DNA of 64,000 nt, taken from the NCBI GenBank assembly GCA_002633005.1, contig NMRA01000116.1, positions 628,521 through 692,520 of the forward strand, in the 5' to 3' direction. This stretch comes from Phoronis australis (lineage: Eukaryota > Phoronida > Phoronidae). The position numbers and the translations under genes were made by a program. The notes under the pieces are model-generated. The model was not told the DNA's origin and made no database searches. It saw only the letters and a list, made by a program, of their open reading frames with translations. Below are positions 1 through 12,057 of this stretch, in pieces (within the stretch, counting starts at the first letter, position 1; each line of letters opens with the position of its first letter).

Positions 1-941
1 ATATGGCAGACAATTAACATTTTATTTCTTGTTTTTTCCCTTAAGAGCTCAGTGCATCAAATAAAAGCTTCACCAGTTCTAAGTTGTATAAAATAGTTAT
101 CATCTGAGTTGATGTTTTTAGAAATTGTGGACACTCTCAACACAGCTTTGGAAGTTTTTGAGAACTGTTACACGGGCTATGTCCGAACTTGGTGAAATTT
201 CACCCCACATGTATTTAAATTCTATGTAACGAACTACCAACAAATTTACTCCAGCAACCGACAGTGTGGTCTACACCATTGCAAGGTTACATTTGAACCA
301 GTAACCAGTAGAGTATTTCAACAAAGATAGGAAGTCTTTGGATATAGATATCGTACTGTCTCTTGATAAAAGTTAATAAGCAATAGAGTTACTATTGATA
401 GAGTAATTAAGTTTATCAACAGAGATAGTAACTTTATTGATGTAGTTTACAAGTATATCAATAGAGATGGTAAGCCTGTCAGACTCGATAGATATCATAA
501 CGAGTTTGTCGGGAGAGAAAGGACTGAATGAAAAAATTCCTGTGCTGTCCTTATACAACCACCATAGATTTACGCCACAAGTGCTTGAACTAAAAGATCA
601 AAACCAAACAATTGATGTTGTTTTTTAATTTCCTACAGGAAAACGATGCCAGGAGCAATGCAAGTACAGTTGATTTACAAAATGACATAAGACAGATCAA
701 CATCGTATCTTTGATATAATTCAGTCAAACTGACCAAAAGATACAAAGTAAATGAGTCATGTAAGATTATCACAACGTTACAAGTCAACAATGTATACTC
801 AGAACTATGTTTCTTTGGAATTGAAATGCTAACAATTGAACTATGAATCAAATCGCTAGAGCTTATAAAATTGAATATGTCAATCTCAATATGGCGTGGA
901 AATATGTTGCAAACATTTAAGTCATGTCTGCACGCCATCTG

Positions 942-1072
942 TTGGCCACATCCTGTGACCTAATGAATACAAGTCCAAAAAGATTTCTGCCCCCATCGGG
1001 ACTTGAACCCAGGACCTTCTGCTAACCGTGCAGACGCTCTAGCCACTGAGCCATCGAGACCACCGGTCAAAC
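942..1072 (-). mobile_element. tRNA-derived SINE, family 1
   Basis: On the minus strand an A box (TGGCTCAGTGGCTAGAGC, 1053-1036) and a B box (GGTTCAAGTCCC, 1009-998) are followed by GAAATCTTTTT and CATTAGGTC. The acceptor-stem halves do not pair, so it is not a tRNA gene. The tail matches the copy at 58550-58660. Confidence 0.72.
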
Positions 1073-1094
1073 ACAGAAATCTAATCAAACTTAA

Positions 1095-1290
1095 ATGTTT
1101 TCAACTTATAAAATTGGTCAGGTAATATTCCTTACCATGATAGCACTCAGTTTTTATTACCAACATCGAGACCATCAACAAGTTAGGAAAAGGTTTCAGA
1201 ATTAATTGTGGTTGGCCAATACTAAAATTGCGTAGTAAAAAATGGCGCATGCATCGCCTGTAACTTGAGATGTCAGACCATTCAGCATCA
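1095..1290. repeat. dispersed repeat R3, copy 1
   Basis: CTTATAAAATTGGTC, TTCCTTACCATGA and TTATTACCAACA, then GGTTGGCCAATACTAAAATT and CTGTAACTTGA. The order is the same as at 15320-15540. Confidence 0.65.
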
Positions 1291-3883
1291 GGTCATGATC
1301 GGATAAGTGCCGTAATGTTTTAAACCCGGCCAAGAAGAATTCAACTTTGACAGGTAGAGCAGCCAAATACCATTGATAACACTTCCAGATTTAGTCAAAA
1401 TCAATACAATTGATCCCCAATGCAAAACAGTTGAATGTATGATAGTTTCAGAAAAGCATCGTGTCACGATATTTAATATAGGTCTCATCTTTAATCGCGT
1501 AATTATGTTTCACAGAGTATCGAAACAAGTGACCTCATTAGAGAAATGTTTAGAACACTAATTTTATAAGTCAATGAGTCATTTAAATGGGTTATATCTC
1601 GCTAAAGCCTTGATCGTGTAAATTAATTTTTGCTTTCAAACAACCCATGGTGTTCTAGTATCCTGAGCTCACTGAGAGTTAGCTGAAGTGAAAATTCTGG
1701 GTCTGTTTTCCAAGAATATTTTGTATCAAATTATGCAATGGTGACTGAAGGACCAAAGCCAGCCAAGTTGTTGAAAACAACTAATAAGTTAACTTGATGC
1801 ACCTCTGAGTCTTAAGATGGTGGTGTGGGTGTGGGTGTCATATTAAAGTCACACACAATGCAAATTAAATCACAAATTTCTAACTGGAATTATTTGGGTT
1901 AGCAGAGGTGAAACTTTCTGTTGAAGAAATCAATGAACTCTATTCAGTCCACGGTGTTATCAAATGTAATAACTACAAATCATAAAAAACAACGAATTCC
2001 ACCCCAAAATTTAAACCACAAATGGTTTTCAAAGATGGCTTTTAACACAGGGCTTCAACCCCATAAGGGCATTTCATAAAAATCCAAATCCCAGTAAACC
2101 GCAAAAGTAACCCAATGACCTTCCTGATTTGGGATCAGCCAATCTAAGAAACCTGTCCAGATGCCGAGGCTATAGATTTGTGGACTCTGCATTTGCTCAC
2201 ATTTCTATTTCGTGTTGGTTAATATGATGAGTGCATCCCCTGCAAACCCACACACAGCTAGCCCAGACTTGGCCATTACCCTAATGGCAACTGATCAATT
2301 CAATTCTGCTCGAGGTTATTAGTTTTCCAGTCATAATGTTTGCAGTTTTCATTCCAAACAAGGCTCAAGTGCGAAACGCCTGTTCCAGATTGTAATTACA
2401 ATTCCCCGAGAATTTACCAGGTGGCGCAAGTTAAAATTTACATATTCAAGGTTTTAATGAGATGAGATCTTTAAGTCTTTTAAAGGACAAAGGATTGTTT
2501 CTAAATATTTTGGAAAGAGCACATGATGTTTAATTTTACATTGCATGCAAGTGGCCAGTCTGGTATTCCGGAACAATCTTAAAACCCCAGCCCAAGTGCC
2601 ATTTCAGATGTCAAACTGAAATGGTCGACTATACGATTTCTGAAAAACTAAGTCAATTTGGTCCTTCCAACAATCGTGTTGGGAGAGGTCAGCTGGAGAT
2701 ACATGAAACCCAAGTTACCTGACCCCACTGTCCGTTTTCTATACGAGTTATGGTGTTGAGGGAGATTTGTTTTTTAAATGTTACGCCCAAGACTTAATAA
2801 CTTTAGGTAAACTCTTTTGAAGGCCAAATTTAAAATGTAAAAAAAGGAAATACACACAATTCTAAAGTATGCTAGTGGTCCTATTTTATGCAAATTTCCA
2901 CTTTTGTGTTTTTTTTCAAATTGCGTTATCATAACATAATTTAATGTCAATTTTTCCAATTTCACAACTGCTCTGCAATAGGAATAATCCCACTGAACAT
3001 AAGCACACCATCGTATCTTGGTAAAGTGAACATCCCTCAGGAAAATGTTCTCTAAGTACAACTTGTTCTCAGGGGTGACCATTACGAATTGTTTTCACAA
3101 AAATTAATTGATTTTGATCTTCCTGAAAATTGCCATAGTGGATGATTTTCTCAGACATCATCTCTTAAACACAGAATTGAGCATGCAGGACACAAGCTTT
3201 GTGAAAAAAGCTTGAATAACTGACAGAACTCCCAGCTACGTTAAGACAAAAATTTCTCATGTAGTGTATACGACCAGAATGGCATGAAATGATGAGTCAA
3301 ATTAACATAAGCAGAGCAGGACTATTATTTTCAGATTGGTGAGGATTTGGAAGATAATGACCATAGCAATCACAACATGTCAATTTAACTGCTTTGTCTG
3401 TGAAGCCAGTGACAGGGTCAAACCCTGGAGTGAATACAAGTTAAAAACAAGAGCTAGATAGTACAAAGCTGTGCATGGAGATAATAAGTCTACAAAGCAT
3501 TGCAACTCATTGTTACTTGAAAGGGTTTTTAGCTTACACTAGTATAGAATTATACCAGTAGAAATATATGAAGACAGTGTCAGTCATTATAAACAAAATG
3601 GATTGTTAAAAAACTGAATGAAAATTTTGTAGCGGTTGTATTCTGAAATGTCAAATTAACAGACAAGATCACACGTTGCATGGATAAGGATTCACACTGA
3701 TGAGCGGAAAATGGAAGGGCTGATAAAAGTTGGTCATTCAAACGTTATCATATATGCATAGTAAATGAAAAAAGATGTAGGGTATGTGCATTATTTCAAA
3801 CATTTCAACACGTTAGAGTGACCAACACTTAGTGAACTTAAAATCGAGTATACCAGACCAGTCAACCGAACATTGGCAAATGC

Positions 3884-4011
3884 AATCCTGGTAGGATTCG
3901 CTAGCCAATAATGATGCCAGTCATGTAATCCTGGTAGGATTCGCTAGCCAATAATGATGCCAGTCATGTAATCCTGGTAGGATTCGCTAGCCAATAATGA
4001 TGCCAGTCATG
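3884..4011. repeat. 43-bp tandem repeat, three exact copies
   Basis: Three identical units begin (T)AATCCTGGTAGGATTCGC and end GATGCCAGTCATG. Each unit contains the small hairpin ATCCT-GGT-AGGAT. Lack of divergence suggests a recent expansion. Confidence 0.95.
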
Positions 4012-5389
4012 CTTTTCGTTCCATTATTGAAACTAATTTGCCACGATGATTCTTCAAGAGGTTTGGCAGACAAATAACCAGATACCACAAGTGAATACTA
4101 ATTTTTCATGAAGGGCACAACAAAAGGCAGAACTGGCCACACATGTCATCCTCTCTGAGATCCTTCAAACTTTAGGCAAATACCAAAATTCCCACAAGAG
4201 GGCATCGGATTCGTGAAAAATGACCAGAAACTTTTGTCAGCAAGTTTTTTCGTTAGTAGGAACATTTGTAAAAAAATTGTGACAATTCTTCAAACTGTTT
4301 AGCAGATATAAAGGTGAATGTCAAGAAACGGACACCAAAATTGCACTGAAATTGTCATTATGTCATGCAGGACATGTCAGAGCCAGGGGGTGAAAACCGG
4401 GCAGATGTTGTCTTTTTAAAAAAAAACCTCTGTCAATTTTCAAGAAGCTTATCCAAGGAAGATCTGAGAAAATAAAATTCCAACAATTGACCACAGCTGC
4501 ACTAATCTGTCTGAAAGCCAGTGTAAGTCCGATGCTCTCATTAGCAGGAACATATATTACTAAATTCCATGACGAAAGAACCAGTGAGTATTCAGGAAAC
4601 TACAAAATAATGAAACTGTCACCTAGTGGACATAAGAGTAGTCAGATTTCTCTGAAAATCAATGTCAATCATGGTTCTTTTATTTGAAGCATATCTGTCA
4701 AATTACTATCATTTGACAGAGAGACCGAAAAAATACCAGACACAAAAATAATATTACCACTTGAGACTGTAGAAAATGACGGAGCTGTCTAAAAATTGTT
4801 GGGTGACATCCCCTTCTCGATACAAACATAAGATGCCAAACTTCGTAAAGACCAATTGTGGAACTTCCCAGGCATAAAAATGCACCAAAAATAAAAATGC
4901 AACTTTCGAGTGTTGATTTGAGCCCACGGTGCATTGCACACGATACGTTCCTGGAAGTTTAACGTAACACAACACATAAAATCTCCACAAGTGGTAGGCA
5001 ATCATTACAAAAAACTGCTGGTATCGAATATAAAAACATCAACTAAAACTTGTATTTACATGAGGAGTGGTTTTGTAAACTTTAAAGAGAAATAAACAAT
5101 GCACCTGATATACACTACAAACAAGGTAATTAAACTTAATTAATGGATGGCTATGTCATTGATGGAGTGTACTCATAAAAACATATTAATTGTGTACGCA
5201 TGTTTTTGTTCATTCTTTAAAAAAACACTGAATTGATCTTACAGCATCACCTAACAGCAGAACCAACTGAAAAAGAAATTACAGTGCATCCCATAGCTGT
5301 ACCTTCTGACCAGTGCAGCCACTTTGACCGCAATCTATAACCAAAAAAGATGGTCAAAAACTTGAGTAGCCACTAAGGGCTTTAAACGC

Positions 5390-7270
5390 TTTCAAATCCC
5401 TCTTATAATGAACAGATGCCACTTTTATATCCACGTGGAAAGTTTCACCAAGATCCATCACTCATTTAATTCTGAATAATTCACAGGCAAGGAATATCCT
5501 GTTACCATTAATAAGGCCACTAGAGGGTGCTAACATCCATCCACAAATTGGCTGATGTTGATTTATTCCAAACTTAGTACATCGGTGTCAATTTCCAGAT
5601 TACCCCGATTTGTTCTACAGATATTATCCAGAAAAATTTCCTCCCAAAAACATTAAAAAAGCTCTTTGATCATGCCACTAAAAGGGTTCTTCAGTGGTTG
5701 AATCTACTAAAAAATCGACTGGTGCCGGCACACTGCCATGAAAGTGAATACATAAATTAAATGTAAGATGGAAACACCAGAATATAATAGCACGCATGAC
5801 CTTACAAGAGACTCTTGGGAAGATTCATCAACGCTGCTAAAACCCCCAAGAGTCACCTTAAAAACATTAAAAACACCAACTCCCCTTAATTACATGACTG
5901 TACAAAATTAGCCAAAGTATCACAACATAGGTTTGGATAATCTACAGTAATACACATCATAAGAAGATAAAATAAAACAGAAAGAAACAAGAACACAACA
6001 AAAGCACATACATAATGCATGCTGGCAGGGCATTAATTCCAAAATAAAGGACACAAAAAGTAGTAAAAGGTCAGCTGATGGACATTAAGTTTAAATATAC
6101 ATACAGAAAGCAAAGGAAAACTTCATGAATATCATTTGCGAGAATTACATACAAAGCAGTTTACGATACAATTTTCTGTGTAAAGTTCAATAGTATGCTT
6201 TTTGACAGGACATAAGAATCTGCATCAAATTTCATAGAAATCTGCCCAATGGTTCTCTAGATATCATCCGAAAATGATCCCCCAAAAATACCGGGAAACC
6301 CTGCCTCCCTGGCCTCAATGGCACTGGAGATTAAAAGTGACATGCACCATCATATTGATGACCTGCACCTTTGTACCAAAATTTCGTCAAAATTAGACCA
6401 GGGGGTTCTTGACTTATTGAAGAAAACTTATACAAAATGGCCACTAGGGGATGCTGCTGTATTTTAATCTGACAAAAATTGATTGGTGTTGACGCACAGC
6501 CGTCACACGATACCTCTATTTCAAGTTTCATTAAAATTTGTGAATCGCCTCTCTAGAAACTCTTCAAAAAATACTGAAAAGCCCCTTGTTAAGACAAAAA
6601 TGGCAGCGAGGAGGTGCTGTTATCAGACAACTGAGTGGTGCTGGCAGATTAACGTCACATAGCATTGCTTTAAGTTCCATAGAAATCCATCAATTATTGC
6701 TCTAGATATAATGCGGTAATGCAGAGGTTGAATACATTAAAAAATTGACTAGTGCCAGAAAATTGCCTTCACAAACACCAGTATGTCAAGTTTCATCAAA
6801 ATCTCCTGAAAGTACTAAAAATCATCTTGAGACTGAAATGGCTACAAGAGTGTACTGCAGTGGTCGAATCCACTGGTGCCAATGCATCATCGTCATATAC
6901 TCACGTCAAATTTTATTAAAATCCATCTATCCGTTATCTAGATATCACCCGGAAATGCTCTTCCCCAAAAAACACTGAACAGTCCTGTCCCTCTGGGTCT
7001 AACGGGCAGGGCACACGTCACCCTAGTGATTCCCCACGACAGGTGGTTTTTGAGATATCAAGCAGACAACTGAACACCCAGTCACGATGACAGCATGCGA
7101 TCTCTCGCATACGTAGACGCATAAAAATTGCCACTAGGTGGTGACACAGCAATCAATAAATTTGTCCGAAAACCACCCCCATCTGCCATAACACTCATAG
7201 GAGCACCTCTATCACAATTCAAAAAGATTCAGCAAGAAATTTAAGAGATTACTGTGGACACCCAAATTGG
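5390..7270. repeat. degenerate tandem array of roughly 200-bp modules
   Basis: Several diverged units repeat the same order: CAAGTTTCATCAAAATC, CTCTAGATATCA, CCGGAAAATG, CCCCAAAAAACACTG, then AAATGGCCACTAGG.GGTGCTG and AAAAAATTGACTGGTGCC. Units can be recognised near 5440, 6225, 6430, 6520, 6600, 6790 and 6910. Related modules occur at 48150-48860 and 50040-50270. Confidence 0.7.
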
Positions 7271-7740
7271 CATAAGATGGACAGACAGACGGATACCAGA
7301 CAGAGATGACGGCAATAGGCACCTAAATATGGACAAACATGGGAACATAAAACAAGGTATGAATGGATGTAACTTCTTAACGTGATGCTGACCATCAGCA
7401 TAGACAACAAGTGAAAGTAAAATTACAAAAACATGTTATTGAGATGGCTTTCCACATGCTTTCAAAACATACTTGGATGTATTCATGTTTCTGTAAACAT
7501 CGAGCTATCAAAAGTTTCTAATACATGCAAGTTAGTTAACTCACTATATCTATGCCTTTGTCGCACAACCACGCCATTATTGCGAAATCACATTACAGCG
7601 GTACGTCTGAATTACTTTTTAATCTATTTCCTTGACTAATTAATATTTTACAATGTCTCAAATTATTGGCGAGATTCCCTCGAGATATGAACAGCCAAAT
7701 CAAATAACAAAATCATACTAGTTGTAATGATCTTGCGTGG

Positions 7741-7916
7741 ATGAAATGGTCGTTTATGTCTAGAGAGAGAAAAAGAGAAAGGGCATTGGAGAGGAAAGGG
7801 GATAAGGAGGCAGAATTTAAATGGAAAGGGGGCGGTGGGGGAGAAAGGAAGAAAACAACAGAGAGAGGGAGGGGGAGGGAGAGAGAGGGAGGGGGAAGGC
7901 AAGGGAGAGAGTTTAA
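7741..7916. repeat. purine-rich GA/GGGA tract
   Basis: About 175 bases are almost wholly A/G on the plus strand, with GAGAGA, GGGAGG and AAAGG runs. Opposite-strand ORFs rich in Pro, Ser and Leu are artefacts of this composition. Confidence 0.9.
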
Positions 7917-8464
7917 CATGTCAAAAGACACATAAAGTGCAATCCTTAAAAAAACTTATTTGTAAAGGCGTTTTTTGTTTATTAATAGGGTTGCTAATTA
8001 TGGGGGTTTAATAAGGGTGTACGTCAGTTAGTGTTGTCCCAAACAGTGAATCGGGAATGTATTCTCTCTTGTCAATGGGATGTATGAGAATAATCAACCT
8101 CTAGCTTAAAATCCTAGAAATCAGATGAAACTTTTCATTTATGTTAAAATAACAATATTGGTTGAAATATGCGACGAAGGTACATTGGGTTAGCAATGTA
8201 AGGAATGATTTGTTTGATTTGCCCTTCAGTAAAATATGGTCTATAGGATTGGGATTGAATCTAGATTTCTACCTCTTTTAAAGGTTGGACCTCGAAAAAT
8301 GTTAAAATTTAGCTAACATCGGAATGTCATGAGTCAAAAACGACAGGTCGGATTCATATGACACTTCATATACTATGGTTTACGCACTCACGGTTGCCCA
8401 AAACATTTAGAAATTGTCTTAGGATGCGGCAGTTTTGCATCAGGGGCTTTCAAATACAGGCCTT

Positions 8465-8775
8465 CTAATGATTTTTATAAAAAAAAGAAAAGTTGCATAA
8501 AACAAAATGAGCAATGTTTTTGAGGCTTCATCTTCAACATTTATAGGATATAAAACTTGGTCGTGTTTCGCTATCATGAATTAAAAATTTTTTTTGGTAA
8601 TTTTTATACCTCAAATAATGACAGGCTATCATAAAGTCAAAAACCATATTCTACAGACTTTCTTTTTCAGAAAACACATACTTTTACAGGCTTAAATTTT
8701 ATAGTTTGGTAAACATTGGGCTAAATGCCTAGACTTGTCAATAACGTTCTACAGGAGTATTGATCAGCAGAAACA
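8465..8775. repeat. dispersed repeat R2, copy 1
   Basis: It shares with 28030-28385 the order AAAGTTGCATAAAAC, AAAATGAG, ATTTATA..ATA..A.TTGGTCG, ATAAAGTCAA, TTTCAGAAAA and CTAGACTTGTC. Both copies are in the same orientation, about 19.5 kb apart. Confidence 0.75.
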
Positions 8776-9814
8776 CCAAAGACTGAGTACATGGAGTCAG
8801 TTTGAAACAAATTGTAATTTTAAATCTCATAGATTATACATTTTGAAAGTTACCATCAGTGTATACAATTGATATCAGAACCCGAGTAACTAGACTTTGG
8901 TGTTCTGCACATTTCTTTACTCACGAAGAAACTTCAAGACATTCCAAGTTATTCCCCGTTCGAGAAGTTACGTACGGTTGAATCTGAGGTTCAATGTGGT
9001 TAGAGAGAGCTGGATATCTTCTTGAAAGGTATTATGCAATGCCAAGTGTTAACAAATTTATTATGATGCAAATGGAAAACAAAACTGAAGTGTGGCATAT
9101 TTGTAAATTAACTGCAGAAATTTCTCTTCAGTTTTATACAAAAACATATTTGCCAAAATAATAACTATTCTATTTCTCAAACACTAGCTACGTTTTGTTA
9201 AAAATTTCAAAATATTACCAACTGAAGTTAAACGTTTGGTTTATGGTAGTTGTTCATACCAACTCATGTTAGTGATAGTCATGTTTTTCTCAAAATTTAT
9301 TTTTGTCGAGAAATTTGACAAAATCAAATTCCACAAGTAAGTTGTGTGCTAAAAGGAAGAGAGATTATCACATGCAATAAGTGTTCTAGCCACGCACATA
9401 TTTATTTTCATGTTTCCTTATAATTTTGCCTAAAATCACATTGTATTATAATCAGGGCGGGTGGCCCAAACTACTGAAATAAAGTATTATAACATCAGAT
9501 GCACCAAAATAATTCCAAGTTTCAAGTGGTTGTACTTCCAACAATTTTGTGCAAGTGTTTCTGAAACTATGTACATACAACATAGGGAAAATTCTTCACA
9601 ATGTTAGGGAATTCGTCCTCATTGCTATCATGGTATTATGTTTTGACACCACACAAAATTCAAACCTTCAGGCTTAAGAATAAATGTCATGCACACGGCT
9701 GATATGAGTGGAAACATAACGGTTATCATTAAAAAATCCAGTACAAAGTTGTATCGTCGTACTCACTCAAATGATGTATCATTGATATCTGTCAGCCAAC
9801 TCTTTATTGGTGAT

Positions 9815-10048
9815 TCAGCTAATCATGGTTTTCACAGCTGCAGACAAGGCAGTTACTGAGGCATGTTTTGTGCAAAGGTTTGAGTTGACATTGTGAGAAA
9901 TAAGTGAAGCCATCATCGCTGGCGTTTTAAAGCTAAAATGTTGTTCAAAGCGATTGTGAAATCTGTTTAATCCATTGAAATGTTTGGGAAATCTTTCATT
10001 ATTAAATCCCTGTACTGATTGTGACAGTAATGTTTCAGCTTCAGCTGC
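9815..10048 (-). CDS. possible terminal exon of an unrecognised protein
   Basis: A CCCACAG acceptor precedes 78 open codons ending in TGA. The product begins AAEAETLLSQSVQGFNNERF and includes NRFEQHFSFKTPAMMASLIS, ending KTMIS. It is mixed in composition rather than low-complexity, which is unusual in this AT-rich flank. I recognise no family or motif. It is not the C-terminus of the flippase, whose family ends very differently. It may be an exon of an overlapping gene or a chance ORF. Confidence 0.25.
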   Translation of the reverse strand, partial: AAEAETLLSQSVQGFNNERFPKHFNGLNRFHNRFEQHFSFKTPAMMASLISHNVNSNLCTKHASVTALSAAVKTMIS

Positions 10049-10779
10049 CTGTGGGATATTTTTAGCCAATACTTTTTCACGTGCTTTGTTATTAATTTAA
10101 AGCCCAAATCTTCTGAAATTTATTCCACTTACTGTTACTAGGATTGTGGAAATGTTTGCATTCATACAGTCAAGTGAAACTGTTGGAATCACAGCCAAGA
10201 AAGTGTTTTGACACATGTAGTTCGTAGATTTCCTTGTCTTACATGGTGGTTGAATAACTTATGATACAAGTGAACATTACAAGTTCAATAACTCGTGGGT
10301 CTAATTCTAACTTGAAGTTGGAAAATTTTGATTTGTGTAGCTTTAACAATACAAGACATGCTAACAACAAACAAAGCCATCCAAGTTAGCACTTAAAAGA
10401 AAAAATCAATATAGTTATGGAGTACTAACGTGGGGTGACTAATTGATAACTTTTTACTTGAATGACAAAAACTTTCAGCAAGCACGTTGCTGTTACAGTT
10501 TTCTAGCTAGTTGTCATTAAGTCTAACTGACATTTAATTTGTGCAAATCATGTTTCTTAGTAACTGGCTAGGTGTTAATGAACAAGTTCCTCTTTTTATT
10601 TTACATATAGAACGAGAAAAAACCTGTAACCCAACATTGGGCCATTGGTGGCATAATGTTCCCGGGGACTACCTGGTTACACAGGTAGGATCACTATTAA
10701 CAAACTTCATCCACTCAGTTTCAAGCTTCTGACTGCAGGCCTATCATTTGCAATCAGACTCAAGCAAGGAATAAACCAA

Positions 10780-10965
10780 CAGCAGAATATCACCAATTTT
10801 TGACACAACATGGACGACAAGTGAAATACTTTTTTATTTTTTCATAAAGGATATGAAGTACTAAAAATGAATAAAAGGATAATCAATTTTAAATTCTCTA
10901 CGATAGCTACCACAAGATAATGTTTTGAGGGATTGTGAATGTTCACAGCAAAGTCAAAATCCTAC
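10780..10965. repeat. dispersed repeat R1, copy (minus orientation)
   Basis: TCACCAATTTTTGACACAAC and ATGGACGACAAGTGAAAT are followed by TTTTTTCATAA, AGCTACCA and GTGAATGTTCACAG. The same order is seen at 27180-27345, and in reverse complement at 17395-17620 and 34070-34320. Confidence 0.7.
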
Positions 10966-11140
10966 AAGATTAAGAAATTTACTTTTGTCCAAAATTGAAG
11001 CGATTTTATCGAAAATGAAATAATATTTCCTCAGAATGCAGAAACATACAATGCAATCCACTTCCTTGGCCAATTTACCAGCCATTAAACAGTCACAGCT
11101 TTGTTATTCTCCATTCATTTAGATTTGTGCCTGGCTGTAA

Positions 11141-11314
11141 TTGACCTATCGCAAGCTCCGCCCACTTGCAAAATGTTGACAAACAAACAATAATTTTTAC
11201 CCAGCAACGTGTTATTGTCGGGTAAAATGGCGGCTTGGAAACAAAGGTGTGTCAAGAATGCTACATTCTGACTGATCAGTTCAGCCGTCACTCAAAATCC
11301 TGGCGATAGGTCAA
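11141..11314. mobile_element. small MITE with TAA target duplication (PIF/Harbinger-like)
   Basis: Terminal inverted repeats TTGACCTATCGC (11141-11152) and GCGATAGGTCAA (11303-11314) match perfectly. TAA flanks both sides (11138-11140 and 11315-11317). The interior includes CTCCGCCCA and AAAATGGCGGC and carries no ORF. Superfamily assignment rests only on the 3-bp TAA. Confidence 0.6.
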
Positions 11315-11436
11315 TAATCAACACTACAACAGTGAAAGTTTGAAGTCTAATTGAGAAAGACTAAAATCTTGACTGTAAGAAAACAAGAACACGAAAACAC
11401 AAATGTATGGTAGTAAGTTTTAGTCCCATATTACAA

Positions 11437-11536
11437 ACCTGGACAAGGATGGCATACCTGGACAAGGATGGCATACCTGGACAAGGATGGCATACCTGGA
11501 CAAGGATGGCATACCTGGACAAGGATGGCATACCTG
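11437..11536. repeat. 19-bp tandem repeat, five copies
   Basis: Five perfect copies of ACCTGGACAAGGATGGCAT, then the partial unit ACCTG. An ORF across it is produced by the repeat. Confidence 0.95.
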
Positions 11537-11909
11537 ACAGAGATAATAAGAGCTGCTAAGATAAACTATTCAATAAAGGTGTTTTTAAGAAGTAAGATAG
11601 TCTTTGTGTTATATCAGAGCTGTTGTGTGAAACTAATTATTTATCAGCGAATGGTTAAAATGTGAGCTAACCTGAACTGATTCAAAACTGAACTGAAATG
11701 TTTAGATTTTTACAATACCCTGCTGGGCTATAGGTCCACACACAGATTTTTCTCAGAACTGGAGTTTAAAAATTCACTATTTCCAGTACTGGACAGAAGT
11801 TCTTTTCAGTTTATCTACAGTGAAATTCCCAGGCTCAATACAAGAATCAGAAAGCATGTGGTTCAATAGAAGGGCCAATGCCTAGGGCTCTATACCAAAG
11901 TCAGCACCT

Positions 11910-12057
11910 CTGGCTCAATACAGTATTCACTGGCTCACTGCCTCTGGCTCAATACAGTATTCACTGGCTCACTGCCTCTGGCTCAATACAGTATTCACTG
12001 GCTCACTGCCTCTGGCTCAATACAGTATTCACTGGCTCACTGCCTCTGGCTCAATAC
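11910..12057. repeat. 34-bp tandem repeat, four copies plus partial
   Basis: Four perfect copies of a unit that starts CTGGCTCAATACAGTATTCA and ends GGCTCACTGCCT, followed by a partial unit. It lies about 370 bases from the 19-bp array. The ORF from 11878 is an artefact of the array. Confidence 0.95.

Noticed and set aside
985-1068. tRNA gene on the minus strand
   Set aside because: A and B boxes are good, but the acceptor stem does not pair and the tail matches another SINE copy, so it is a SINE.
3884-4011. CRISPR-like array
   Set aside because: The units are contiguous tandem copies without distinct spacers, in a nuclear animal genome.
7663-7935. Pro/Ser/Leu-rich minus-strand proteins and a Glu/Arg-rich plus-strand protein
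   Set aside because: They are products of the purine-rich tract, with no splice or family support.
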